Source: CAYRYU01 sp964428355
Lineage (GTDB): Bacteria > Muiribacteriota > Ozemobacteria > Ozemobacterales > Ozemobacteraceae
DNA: 64,000 nt
NCBI GenBank assembly: GCA_964428355.1
Contig: CAYRYU010000001.1
Location: forward strand, 186,001-250,000
Direction: 5' to 3'
The position numbers and the translations under genes were made by a program. Positions within the stretch are counted from its first letter, which is position 1; every line of letters starts with the position of its first letter. Shown here one piece after another: positions 6,925 to 15,397 of the stretch. The notes under the pieces are model-generated. The model saw only the letters and a program-made list of their open reading frames with translations. It was not told where the DNA came from and ran no database searches.

Positions 6925-9477
6925 TCAGCGGGTCTGGGCGAAACTGCTCAGGATGCGGTCTTTGGACGCCTTGTAGACGGTGTCCATGACGGTTCCGGTT
7001 CCTTCCGTGACCGCGGTGGTGGCGAAGATCTTGGCATAGTTCTGGAAGTCGAGGGAGTCGTCGGTGGTGGGAAGGAGTGAGCTCGAGATCGCCGAATTGA
7101 CCTGATCCTTGTAGTTGGAAACGACCCCGGACTGGACCATCTGGGGAACCTTCTTCAGGATCCCGGTCATTTCGGAGGCGAAATTGACATTTCCTTCGGG
7201 ATTGTACTTGTATTTGGCCAGACCGTTCGCCAGGAGTTCGTTTCCAAGAACCGTGACCCAGTTCCCGCCATAGGTTTTCATCACCTGGGAATCGGCTTGA
7301 TCGTAGATCTGGGGCATCTGCCCACGGATCTCGGCCCATTTGGCCCCGTTGGCTTTCAGTTCGTAAACCTTCTGTTCCACGAGAGCGGCCTTGTACTGGG
7401 AGGGACTGATCATGGCTTCCCGGCCCTTGAGGAGCTCCGCCTCGGCTTCGGTGAGTTCGATCTTCCCGTTCTTGAAATCCTTGTATTTCTGGATCGTCTC
7501 GTCAAGCTTCGCGACCTTGCTCGAGGAGGAAACGTACTTGTCGACATAGGACTGCCTGATTGCCTGGCAGGCCAGTTTCGTGAGGTCATGGTCGGAAAGC
7601 GCAGCGTAGTCGGGGTTCTCGGCCCTGAGGACCTCCTTCATCGCCAGGATGTGGGCCTTACCGCCCTCCAACCGGCCCAGCTCGAGCATCCGGTTTAGTT
7701 TCACTTCCTTGTCGAATCGGGTCGTCAGGTCAGCCTTGATGGTTTGATTTGCGGGAAGTGATTCGTTCTGCTGGGCGAGCGTGCACTGGTTCAACCAATC
7801 CTTCCGCGCGGCGTCGACCTTGGCGACATAGGCTGCGTTGGCCTTCGCGTAAGCGACGGGGTTGCGGTAGTTCTTGATGTTCGGGGGCGACTGGAGGAGC
7901 TCGCGGTACTTGTCGTAGAGGCTGGAGGCTTTCTTCCAATCATCGTTCTGGGCTCTGTACAGGTCGTCGATCGCTGCTCGCCGCTCCTTTGGAGCATCAT
8001 ACAGGTTGTATTTCAGCGCCTGAACCGAAAGCTGGGCCGCCCGGACCGAGAAATTGCTCAGCATGCTGTTCAAACCGGCCTTGGCCATGCTGATGTCGTT
8101 CTTCTTTTCCTGGAGCTGCGAAATTGCGCCCGAGTAATACTGGTAGGCACCGGATCCGGAGTTGTACTTTTTCTGCTCTTCCTGCAACGCTTTGATGTCC
8201 TGCTCGATGAACGATTTTTCCAGTGTAGCTCCCGCCGCACCGCTGATGAAATTCACCGGAAGCGTTGAAACCAGGCTCGAGATGGCCTTTCCCTGAGAAA
8301 CGGAACCGAAAACCTTCACGGAAATCTTGTCAGCCCAACGGCCCGATTCATAGGTGTAGAAACGGTCCGAAACGACCGATCCAACGAAACCCGAAATCAC
8401 GGAGGAAAGGGCGGCCCTTTTGACGTCCTTCGCGAAATCCTCGTGAGTGTAGCTTTCAGACTTCATCTCGTCGATCTGCGACCGGAGGCTGTCGAGCTCC
8501 TTCTGCTCCGCCTCGGTGAGCGGGGTGTTCGAGGAAACGTGGTTTGCCAGGATCTGGTCGATCCGCGCTTCCGCGGCCGCGATCTTCTCGGGATAATGGA
8601 AAACGTTTTTCGCCCAGATGTTCTTCACGACACCGCCCACCCCTGCCGAAAGCACACCACCGGCGAAACCGAGGCATGCCTGCGTCATCGCCACCCGGTA
8701 GATCGCAGAGCCAACGGTGGGCCCCACCATTCCAAAAAGGCCTCCGGTAGCCATGTTGAACGGCGCCATCACGGCTTCGACGGCCCCCGCCACGACCGAG
8801 TCACGAATGATCTTGGCGTCTTCCTTCGGGGTCTCCCGGTATTTTGCGTTCATCCGCTTTTCGAAGGCATAGGTCATCAACCCGCCAAGGGCCGCACCCA
8901 CGACGATTCCTCCCGCAACCATGGCGATCGGCGAAAGAGGCGCGAGAAGCGCCGTGGCGATCATGACTCCGAAAGTCGGGACGAGAGCTTTTCCAACACT
9001 CCAGAGGACTTTCTCCCAGAGGGGCATCTCCTTGACGCCCTTCTTCCCGAAGATCTTTTCCTTGACCTTCGTGAAGGTACGGGTAAACCAGTTCCCTTCT
9101 TTTTCCCCGGATGAGGCGGAAGTAGCCGCCGACCCAAGGACCGAGGCCTGGGAAGTGCCCGAGGAGGGTTCCTCGAAAGTCACCTGGACCGAAGACCCTT
9201 GCCCGGAAGATGAAGGTTGGGCGGTCTCGCCCTTCAACTTCGCCAGGGCCGCCTCATAGTCTTTGTAAGCCTGCTGGTAGGCCTCGTATTTTGCCTGGGT
9301 TTCATCGTAGGAAACCCCTGTCGAAACGGCTGATGAATACTCCTGATACGCATGGGAATATCTATTGTAAAGCGCCTGGAGGGCATCGTTCGACTGCGAG
9401 AAGGCGGGGAGGAACCCGTCGAAAACGAAGGAAGCCAGCACGATCCACACCAGAAGGGGCGATATTCGCTTGTTCAT
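6925..9477 (-). CDS. Large secreted coiled-coil protein with glycine-zipper membrane region
   Basis: 850 residues with an N-terminal signal peptide (MNKRISPLLVWIVLASFVFD, cleavage near AFSQ). A Tyr/Gln/Ala-rich helical repeat-like region (about 30-85) is followed by a Ser/Gly linker, then about residues 155-320 containing several hydrophobic Gly/Ala-rich segments (MVAGGIVVGAALGGLM; LGFAGGVLSAGVGGVV) resembling glycine-zipper or pore-forming hairpins. The remaining 500 residues are charged, largely alpha-helical and coiled-coil-like. Similar layouts occur in polymorphic toxins and in translocated effectors, but I see no toxin domain or delivery signal. It carries a promoter so close to its ATG that the mRNA may be leaderless. 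It has the same overall build as the left-edge gene. Confidence 0.72.
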   Translation of the reverse strand: MNKRISPLLVWIVLASFVFDGFLPAFSQSNDALQALYNRYSHAYQEYSSAVSTGVSYDETQAKYEAYQQAYKDYEAALAKLKGETAQPSSSGQGSSVQVTFEEPSSGTSQASVLGSAATSASSGEKEGNWFTRTFTKVKEKIFGKKGVKEMPLWEKVLWSVGKALVPTFGVMIATALLAPLSPIAMVAGGIVVGAALGGLMTYAFEKRMNAKYRETPKEDAKIIRDSVVAGAVEAVMAPFNMATGGLFGMVGPTVGSAIYRVAMTQACLGFAGGVLSAGVGGVVKNIWAKNVFHYPEKIAAAEARIDQILANHVSSNTPLTEAEQKELDSLRSQIDEMKSESYTHEDFAKDVKRAALSSVISGFVGSVVSDRFYTYESGRWADKISVKVFGSVSQGKAISSLVSTLPVNFISGAAGATLEKSFIEQDIKALQEEQKKYNSGSGAYQYYSGAISQLQEKKNDISMAKAGLNSMLSNFSVRAAQLSVQALKYNLYDAPKERRAAIDDLYRAQNDDWKKASSLYDKYRELLQSPPNIKNYRNPVAYAKANAAYVAKVDAARKDWLNQCTLAQQNESLPANQTIKADLTTRFDKEVKLNRMLELGRLEGGKAHILAMKEVLRAENPDYAALSDHDLTKLACQAIRQSYVDKYVSSSSKVAKLDETIQKYKDFKNGKIELTEAEAELLKGREAMISPSQYKAALVEQKVYELKANGAKWAEIRGQMPQIYDQADSQVMKTYGGNWVTVLGNELLANGLAKYKYNPEGNVNFASEMTGILKKVPQMVQSGVVSNYKDQVNSAISSSLLPTTDDSLDFQNYAKIFATTAVTEGTGTVMDTVYKASKDRILSSFAQTR

Positions 9478-9483
9478 GTACCT

Positions 9484-9512
9484 ATTTTAAGAATGAGGAA
9501 ACCATGTGTCAA
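9484..9512 (-). promoter_or_regulatory. Sigma-70-type promoter, possibly leaderless
   Basis: On the minus strand TTGACA (9512-9507) and TAAAAT (9489-9484) are separated by 17 bases. A start site about seven bases downstream would coincide with the A of the ATG at 9477. No Shine-Dalgarno sequence precedes that ATG. Confidence 0.6.
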
Positions 9513-9594
9513 TTTTCCCCCCATAATTCCCCCCCCAACTTCCCCTCCTTACCCTAACATCGAGAATTTTCCACGGACCCCCGCCTCCGTAGGT

Positions 9595-9600
9595 TATAAT
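9595..9600 (+). promoter_or_regulatory. Candidate -10 box TATAAT
   Basis: A perfect TATAAT lies 34 bases before the ATG at 9635. The -35 position (CACGGA) is poor. A GGAGAAGGA ribosome site follows at about 9620-9628. Confidence 0.35.
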
Positions 9601-9634
9601 TAGCGGAAAGGAATCCAACCGGAGAAGGAAACTT

Positions 9635-10396
9635 ATGAAAATTGGCTTGAAGTGCCTTGCAGCCGCAATGGTTTGCCTTTTCCTCCCGGTCGCTGCGGTT
9701 TGGGGCGGGCCCTTTTCCGATGACGCGATCCAGACCAACCAGGATCCGGTGAGCATCGGAACCTCGGCCGGGTCTTCCCCCCCTCCCTCGGGCTCCCAAA
9801 AAATACCGATTTCGGGAATCGTCTACCCTTCAGGAACCGGCCTCCCGGTAACCGATTTGAAGGCCCAGCTCCAGGAACAATACGGGATCGAAGCCCGGGA
9901 TGGCTCCGGAACCTGGTCCTCTCGCGAATGCGAGCGGCTCCTGAAGTTGTTCCCGGTCCTTCCCGAAAATTTCCGCAGCTGCACCAGCACCATCGTCCGG
10001 GGAAAAGTCCATCCCAAAGGCACGAAAATCCTCGGCTGCGTCAACATGCAGGAAAACCAGGACGTAGTCCATATTTTCGATTCCGGGATGGCCGACATGC
10101 AGGCCAACGTCCTCCATGAAATGACCCATTGTTTCGAAGCCCGGAACCCCAAGATCATGAAAGCATGGGCCAAAACCTTCTGGGAACGAAAATACTGGAT
10201 TTTCGGGGATTGGCGGGTGAAAAAGGGTGGTGAAAAACCCCCAACCCAATACGGTTACGTGAATGCCCAGGAAGACATGGCCGATTCAGTCAAGTTGTAT
10301 GTGTTCCAGCCGGAGTGGTTCAAGCAAGCCTGTCCTGTGCGGTATGAATTCATCAGGAAAAACGTGTTCGGAGGCAGGGAATACACGACGAGTTGA
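9635..10396 (+). CDS. Secreted zinc metallopeptidase, anthrax-lethal-factor-like fold
   Basis: 253 residues with a signal peptide (MKIGLKCLAAAMVCLFLPVA, cleavage near AVWGG). After a Ser/Pro linker comes one domain with the zincin motif HEMTH (His 161, Glu 162, His 165) and, about 45 residues later, YVNAQEDMADSVKLY, where Glu 213 is placed as the third zinc ligand. The spacing and the second motif resemble the ATLF-like (M34) domain known from anthrax lethal factor and from many small secreted bacterial proteins. Four or more cysteines in the domain could form disulfides after export. It is single-gene, with its own -10 box and a shared terminator behind it. Substrate unknown; a role on host, competitor or own envelope proteins is equally possible. 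Confidence 0.75.
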   Translation: MKIGLKCLAAAMVCLFLPVAAVWGGPFSDDAIQTNQDPVSIGTSAGSSPPPSGSQKIPISGIVYPSGTGLPVTDLKAQLQEQYGIEARDGSGTWSSRECERLLKLFPVLPENFRSCTSTIVRGKVHPKGTKILGCVNMQENQDVVHIFDSGMADMQANVLHEMTHCFEARNPKIMKAWAKTFWERKYWIFGDWRVKKGGEKPPTQYGYVNAQEDMADSVKLYVFQPEWFKQACPVRYEFIRKNVFGGREYTTS

Positions 10397-10425
10397 TCCT
10401 GCTCCGCGCCCATTGAAGAGAAAAA

Positions 10426-10456
10426 ACACCGGGGAAGCCTCGAGCCTCCCCGGTGT
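10426..10456. terminator. Bidirectional intrinsic terminator
   Basis: ACACCGGGGA pairs perfectly with TCCCCGGTGT around an 11-base loop between two convergent genes. On the minus strand it is followed by six T; on the plus strand by TTT, so it serves best for the minus-strand gene. Confidence 0.7.
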
Positions 10457-10474
10457 TTCTGGTTCGGTGGTTTT

Positions 10475-11299
10475 CTATTCGGGAATGATCACGGGGACTT
10501 CGACCTGGCCGGTGCCCAGGCAGAAGGAACACCGTTCCCGTCCACTCCCGCCGCACTGCCCACAGATCTGATAATGTGACTGCCCGTTGGGGCCGGTCAC
10601 GACATGTCCGCCAGTGCCGTTGCAATAGGCACACCTGATCCAGCCCGTTCCCATGCAGTGGACACACCGCTCGTATGTTACACCGATCTTGAAAGCCCCC
10701 TGGGCCTCGGGAGAATACCTGCCGGCTTCGGTGCTCTGCTTGACCGCCCAAAGGTATCGGTGACCAACACCAAGGCTGCCTTCGTCCATCTCGCAGTCGC
10801 ATTTTCCCAGAATCACCCTTTCCCAAACGGTTTTCCCGGTCCCTTTGTCGAGGAGGGACACCGCGGTGTATTTTCCGAGTCCCGCCCATGAAAACCGGGG
10901 CTTGGTTGCCGGAGGACCAACCCGGAGACCGGTGCAAGCGTCAGGAAACGCAACTGAAGGGGGTTGTCCACCATCAAGGGTGACGCTCAGCGAACCCTTG
11001 GCGGTCAACAGCCAGGCCTTGGGAAGCCGGACTTTAACGAAATAGTAGTTGGGGGTCAGCTCCTCGTGCTCGATCACCATCTTGCCGGTCAAAACAAGTG
11101 TCCGTTTCACGAAAAAGACATTCTTGGATGCCCAGTCCTCGGGAAGGTCAATCCGATGCTCGTAACTCTGGGCGGAGGTCCCCACCCCGAGCGAGTGCGG
11201 AAAAGCCTGGGTCAATGTCTGGGCCATGGCGGGGACACCCCCCATGACCACAAGCCCCAACGAAAAAAGAACACAGAAAAGCCTGAATCCTCGGAACAC
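10475..11299 (-). CDS. Secreted protein with C-terminal DnaJ-type zinc finger
   Basis: 274 residues starting at GTG 11299: a perfect AGGAGG sits 8 bases upstream, whereas the upstream ATG has none and would bury the signal peptide (FRLFCVLFSLGLVVMGGVP, cleavage near AMAQ). Residues about 25-200 form a beta-rich domain without known relatives. The last 70 residues hold four CxxCxGxG-type repeats (CVHCMGTG, CAYCNGTG, CGQCGGSG, CSFCLGTG), the exact signature of the DnaJ cysteine-rich domain that binds two zinc ions and unfolded protein. No J-domain is present, and export of such a finger is unusual. A terminator follows the gene. It might be a periplasmic protein-folding or thiol factor; this is inference. 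Confidence 0.72.
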   Translation of the reverse strand: MFRGFRLFCVLFSLGLVVMGGVPAMAQTLTQAFPHSLGVGTSAQSYEHRIDLPEDWASKNVFFVKRTLVLTGKMVIEHEELTPNYYFVKVRLPKAWLLTAKGSLSVTLDGGQPPSVAFPDACTGLRVGPPATKPRFSWAGLGKYTAVSLLDKGTGKTVWERVILGKCDCEMDEGSLGVGHRYLWAVKQSTEAGRYSPEAQGAFKIGVTYERCVHCMGTGWIRCAYCNGTGGHVVTGPNGQSHYQICGQCGGSGRERCSFCLGTGQVEVPVIIPE

Positions 11300-11452
11300 T
11301 TGCTCTACCTCCTGGTCTCTCACCACTTCCAAAAAAAAGGGACGCGGGAAAATTCCGTCCCTTCAGTATTAAATCGTCAAATTCCCTTTCAGGGCAAGAA
11401 ACAGAACAGACAAGCACTTGAACGGCCATCGTGGCCGGGGAGGTTACACGTT

Positions 11453-12430
11453 TTATGCGGAACCGTCGCCCGGGGAAAGCGGAGTCTTCCCCGGCTTGTC
11501 GGGCGCTTTACCCAGGCCGAACCTGGTGAGGAGTCTGGACCCGGTCTCGGTCGGAACGATTCTTCTCCACTCCCGGCCCTGGTGATCGAGTCTCGCACGC
11601 TCGTGAAGGAGACCGCCAGCCATCAAGGCCCGGACCTCGGTCTTCAGCTCCCGCTCCGAAAGGGGAATCCCAAACCTTTCCATCATTCCGGGCACGAGCC
11701 CCACGAGGGGGCGAATGTGCCCGAAAAGCCAGGATGGCGCGGTCCTTGAGGGCACCAGACGGACTTCAGGGGAAAGACCATCGCTGGAATCACCTGCCCA
11801 AGCCAGGATTGCCGCCCGGACCCGGGAGGTGACCGCAGCATCGTCGGTATCCCGGACGTGGATCACATCCCAGACAAGCTTTCCCAGAGCCCCCAGCAGG
11901 TCGAGCAGAAGCGGAATCAGCCCGACCTCACCCCCGGGTGCCACCCCGACAGGGCCGGAGAATTCCTCGGATAGATTTCCGCCCGGCCGGTCATCGAGAA
12001 GCCCCCTTTTCAGCCTCGCCTGCCGACGGTAACCCACCCAGGCCAGGATTGCGGTCATTCCGACCGATACGAGCAGGAAAATCCATTGGGGAAGACCCCC
12101 GAGCAGCGTTCCGAAAAAACGCCGCAAAAACCCGAAGATGAAAAGGAACGCCAGAAAAGCCATCACGCCAAGAACGACGAAGAGAAGAGCGACCCTTCCC
12201 GCGAGCCGGAGGCCCTTCCCGGGTCCCGCCTCCTCGGGGAAAAAGTCGGTCAGGAGCACCCCCGAAAGCATCTCCAGCTTCTTTGCGACTGGCCCGGCCA
12301 GAGAGCGATTCGGAATCCCCTCCCCTGCGGCTACCGATGGAGAGTGTTTCGGGAAGCCCTCCCCTGCGGCTACCGCAGGTGAGCGTTTCGGGGAGCCCTC
12401 CCCTGGCCCCTTTCCCGAGGGCGCGGTCAT
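11453..12430 (-). CDS. Two-helix membrane protein with winged-helix-like C-terminus
   Basis: 325 residues. The N-terminus carries about two and a half copies of a 13-residue repeat (SPxVAAGEGxPxx), encoded by a 39-bp tandem DNA repeat at about 12300-12410. Two transmembrane segments lie at about 77-105 and 115-135. The C-terminal 170 residues are soluble, with a segment that reads like a winged-helix or small helical domain (SERELKTEVRALMAGGLLHER) and a Pro/Gly tail. No family recognised. The start lies two bases from the stop of serS and the two genes are surely co-transcribed. Confidence 0.6.
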   Translation of the reverse strand: MTAPSGKGPGEGSPKRSPAVAAGEGFPKHSPSVAAGEGIPNRSLAGPVAKKLEMLSGVLLTDFFPEEAGPGKGLRLAGRVALLFVVLGVMAFLAFLFIFGFLRRFFGTLLGGLPQWIFLLVSVGMTAILAWVGYRRQARLKRGLLDDRPGGNLSEEFSGPVGVAPGGEVGLIPLLLDLLGALGKLVWDVIHVRDTDDAAVTSRVRAAILAWAGDSSDGLSPEVRLVPSRTAPSWLFGHIRPLVGLVPGMMERFGIPLSERELKTEVRALMAGGLLHERARLDHQGREWRRIVPTETGSRLLTRFGLGKAPDKPGKTPLSPGDGSA

Positions 12431-12431
12431 C

Positions 12432-13829
12432 CTACTTGCCAGCGGGCTCCAGGTGCGTCATTCCACCCATGTAGGGCCTCAGGACCTCTGGAATGCAGAC
12501 CCGCCCCCGCTCATCCTGGAAATTCTCCAAGACCGCGATCCAGGTCCGGCCCACGGCCAGTCCGCTACCATTGAGGGTGTGGACGAATGCCGTCTTCGCG
12601 TTCTTCCCTTCGCCCTTGAACCGGATGTTCGCCCTGCGCGCCTGGAAATCCTCGAAGTTGCTGCAAGAGCTGATCTCCCGGAAGGTCTTCTGGGAAGGGA
12701 GCCAGACCTCTATGTCATAGGTCTTCGCGGCGGAAAAACCCAGGTCTCCGCTCGAAAGGGTTACGACCCTGTAGGGAAGCCCCAACTGTTTCAAGACTTC
12801 CTCGGCGTTGGCCAGGAGGTTTTCGAGCTCTTCGTAGGATTTCTCGGGATGCGAGAACTTCACGAGCTCGACCTTGTCGAACTGGTGTTGCCTGATAAGG
12901 CCACGGGTGTCCTTGCCGTAGCTTCCAGCCTCGCTCCGGAAACAGGGGGTGTAGGCCGTGTATTTCAGGGTCAGCGAAGTCTCGGGAAGGATCTCACCTG
13001 CGTGGAGGTTCGTGAGGGGAACTTCAGCGGTGGGAATGAGGTAATAATCGGTATCCCGAAGCTTGAACAGGTCGGCTTCGAATTTGGGGAGCTGGCCGGT
13101 TCCACGCATGGAGGCGGAGTTGACCATATAGGGAGTCCAGGCCTCGCGATACCCGTGTTTTCCGGTGTGGAGGTCGAGCATGAAGGTTGTCAGTGCCCGT
13201 TCCATCCTGGCCCCGGGTCCGAATAGGACCCCGAACCTGGCTCCCGCGATCTTCGAGGCGCGGTCGAGGTCGAGTATTCCGAGCGAGTTTCCGAGGTCAA
13301 CGTGGTCCCTGGGCGGGAACGGGAAGGCCGGAGCCTGGCCCCAACGGCGGTTCTCCTGGTTGTCCTCGTCTCCGCACCCCAGTGGGACGGTTGCATTGGG
13401 AACGTTCGGAATGGTGAGAAGGATCTCCTCGAGCTTTTTGTCGACCTCGGCGACCTTTTCGTCGTAACCCTTGATCTTTTCGGAAACCTCCTTCATCCCG
13501 GCGAGAAGATCGTCCGCGGGCTGCTTGGCGGCCTTCCTCTTCGCGACTTCCTGGGAAACCTTGTTCCGGTTCGCCTTCAGGGCTTCGACCTCGAAGATGA
13601 GGTTGCGTCGTTCCGCGTCGAGGGCTTCCAGAGGCGCAAGTTTGGCAACCTTCACGGACGCTGGGTCTTTCAGGAGCTCCTCCATGGCGGCTTTGGTCCT
13701 TCCCGGGGTAATCCCTCGGGAATTCAGAAGACCCGAAAGGGCCGGGTCCTGGAAGTCCAGGTCTCCGCGACGGATGAGGGCAGTCTTCAGTGCGTCGGGA
13801 TTGCTTCGGATCCATTTGATGTCCAACAT
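12432..13829 (-). CDS. serS: Seryl-tRNA synthetase
   Basis: 465 residues from the ATG at 13829 (MLDIKWIRSNP, the usual SerRS beginning); the longer frame is rejected. It charges tRNA-Ser, and also tRNA-Sec, with serine in the cytoplasm. The N-terminal coiled-coil tRNA arm (about 1-155) carries an insertion of some 40 residues compared with typical enzymes of about 425. Class II motif 2 (ACFRSEAGSYGKDTRGLIRQ) and motif 3 (GSGLAVGRTWIAVLENFQ) are intact, as is the EISSCSNFEDFQARR serine/ATP region. It lies downstream of the aminotransferase-SRAP-GIDE run with a 95-bp interval and upstream of a membrane protein two bases away. Confidence 0.96.
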   Translation of the reverse strand: MLDIKWIRSNPDALKTALIRRGDLDFQDPALSGLLNSRGITPGRTKAAMEELLKDPASVKVAKLAPLEALDAERRNLIFEVEALKANRNKVSQEVAKRKAAKQPADDLLAGMKEVSEKIKGYDEKVAEVDKKLEEILLTIPNVPNATVPLGCGDEDNQENRRWGQAPAFPFPPRDHVDLGNSLGILDLDRASKIAGARFGVLFGPGARMERALTTFMLDLHTGKHGYREAWTPYMVNSASMRGTGQLPKFEADLFKLRDTDYYLIPTAEVPLTNLHAGEILPETSLTLKYTAYTPCFRSEAGSYGKDTRGLIRQHQFDKVELVKFSHPEKSYEELENLLANAEEVLKQLGLPYRVVTLSSGDLGFSAAKTYDIEVWLPSQKTFREISSCSNFEDFQARRANIRFKGEGKNAKTAFVHTLNGSGLAVGRTWIAVLENFQDERGRVCIPEVLRPYMGGMTHLEPAGK

Positions 13830-13924
13830 GGGGATCTCCTGTATGCGATTGGAATTCCGGATCGGAAAACCTGACCTCGGCCGAGCGACGAGGTTTTCTT
13901 TCCCGGGATGGTGAGGATACCCGA

Positions 13925-14671
13925 TTAGCCCTTCGGTTTCAAGGAGAGATAGAGGGCCAGCGAAGTGCAGAGGAGAAAGCCGATCAGTCCAGGGAATTTC
14001 ACCCACGCAAGGGCGGCAAGGAACTCGCGGCTCCGGACCTCCGAGCCGAACCGTTCAGGCCCCAGGCCCGTGATAACGGCCTGACCACCGAGGATTCCGT
14101 TCACCTTCCCTTTTTCGAAACGCGCCAGGATCCATGCCTCGGCACCTTCGGCGAGAAACTCGTCCTGGACCCTCCAGACGGGTTCGCGGTTGGGGGAGTT
14201 GGCGACCTCGGCGGTTTCCGTTGCTTCCTCCAGACGGCGGGTGGGGAGATCCCTCCAAACGTTCCAACCGACCCAGTCGCCGCCACCGAGGACGCTTGAA
14301 CCATCCCTCAACTGAAATGGGACCGAACGCAAAAGCTGCTCCTTCTGCTTGAGAACCTTTCGTTGGGTCCAGGTTCCCTGCCGCCGGATATCCTCGGTCA
14401 CCACTTCGAATCGTTCACGGCGATTCCAGATGCACGACCGGCCGGCGATGTCCAGGGGCGTGCTTCCCGAACCGACGTGCAGAGTGATCTTGACCCAGGC
14501 GGGACCGTCCTCCCGAAGCGCAATTCCGAGATTTTTCCGCGGGGCGCTCGAGACTTCACCGGCAAGTTTCGAACTTTCGTTGTCGGCGAAAAAACCCAGC
14601 CCGGACAGGCCCAAAAACGAACAGGCGGCGAAAAGCAGGACCGTGATGAAGAGTTTTCGCAGGCAGCCCAT
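13925..14671 (-). CDS. GIDE-like membrane protein
   Basis: 248 residues. The start at 14671 overlaps the stop of the upstream gene as TGATG and has GGAGG upstream, so translation is coupled. One transmembrane helix is at residues 5-30 and another at about 220-243; between them a large extracytoplasmic or intermembrane domain has the order seen in the GIDE (E3 ubiquitin ligase GIDE-like, PF12483) family: PLDIAGRSCIWNR, W, PFQLRDG, then a second beta part beginning E.L.EG. Bacterial members are membrane proteins without RING domains and without known function. The assignment rests on pattern memory and is moderate. Its tight coupling to an SRAP gene is noteworthy. Confidence 0.55.
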   Translation of the reverse strand: MGCLRKLFITVLLFAACSFLGLSGLGFFADNESSKLAGEVSSAPRKNLGIALREDGPAWVKITLHVGSGSTPLDIAGRSCIWNRRERFEVVTEDIRRQGTWTQRKVLKQKEQLLRSVPFQLRDGSSVLGGGDWVGWNVWRDLPTRRLEEATETAEVANSPNREPVWRVQDEFLAEGAEAWILARFEKGKVNGILGGQAVITGLGPERFGSEVRSREFLAALAWVKFPGLIGFLLCTSLALYLSLKPKG

Positions 14672-15387
14672 CAATCTCCCTCCTGGTTTTCCGGGCCGGC
14701 GAAGGGTAGAAGGCCCTCCACGGCTATCGGCCTGACACATTCTGGTGAATCCGCGCCCGGCTTGTTGACAACGTTGGAGACCTGGAAGGATTTCATCTCC
14801 TCAGGGGGGAAAGGTCGGGAAAGGGTTTCCAGGACGGGGGCGGGATCTTCAGCTTCGAGCCAGTGTCCGAACCTATCCCGGGGAACGATTACCGGCATCC
14901 GGTCATGAACAGGTTCCACAACCCGGTTCGGAAGGGTCGTAAGGATGGCGCATCCGTTCCCTCCTTCTTCGTTTCCCCCGGGTCCTCGTTCCCACACACC
15001 GGCGAAAGCGAAGACCCCATCGTCCCTCAACCTGAACAGGTGCGGTTGTCTGGCTTTCCCCGCCTTCTTCCACTCGAAAAACCCATCGGCCGGGATCAGG
15101 CACCGCCTTCTCCTTGCGGCATCACGGAAGGCCGGCTTCGAAAGCACCGTCTCGGATCTGGCGTTGATGAATCCCCGAAGGGCATCGGGCCCTTTCGACC
15201 AGGACGGAACGAAGCCCCATTTCATGAAGACCAACCTTCTCGTGCCCGTCAGTGGGTCCCGGAAACAGACGAGAATCTTTTTCCCGGGAGCGATGTTGAA
15301 AGCGGGAAGGATCTCGATCTCGTCATCGGTTCCGAAAAGCTCGTTGAGGACTTTCAGCGATACCGAGAGGGAAAACCGTCCGCACAT
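14671..15387 (-). CDS. SRAP/HMCES-family abasic-site protecting protein (YedK-like)
   Basis: 238 residues starting at ATG 15387 because the mature enzyme needs Cys 2 right after the initiator Met (MCGRFSL). Cys 2 forms a thiazolidine cross-link with abasic sites in single-stranded DNA. Other family hallmarks are present: NIAPG, WGFVPSW, FINARSET (the Asn and Arg of the DNA site), GFFEWKK (catalytic Glu), and VHDRMPVI (catalytic His). The size is typical of bacterial members. It sits 10 bases behind the aminotransferase gene and shares the TGATG overlap with the following membrane protein gene. It protects DNA during replication or base-excision repair. Confidence 0.93.
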   Translation of the reverse strand: MCGRFSLSVSLKVLNELFGTDDEIEILPAFNIAPGKKILVCFRDPLTGTRRLVFMKWGFVPSWSKGPDALRGFINARSETVLSKPAFRDAARRRRCLIPADGFFEWKKAGKARQPHLFRLRDDGVFAFAGVWERGPGGNEEGGNGCAILTTLPNRVVEPVHDRMPVIVPRDRFGHWLEAEDPAPVLETLSRPFPPEEMKSFQVSNVVNKPGADSPECVRPIAVEGLLPFAGPENQEGD

Positions 15388-15397
15388 GGGGCGCCAA

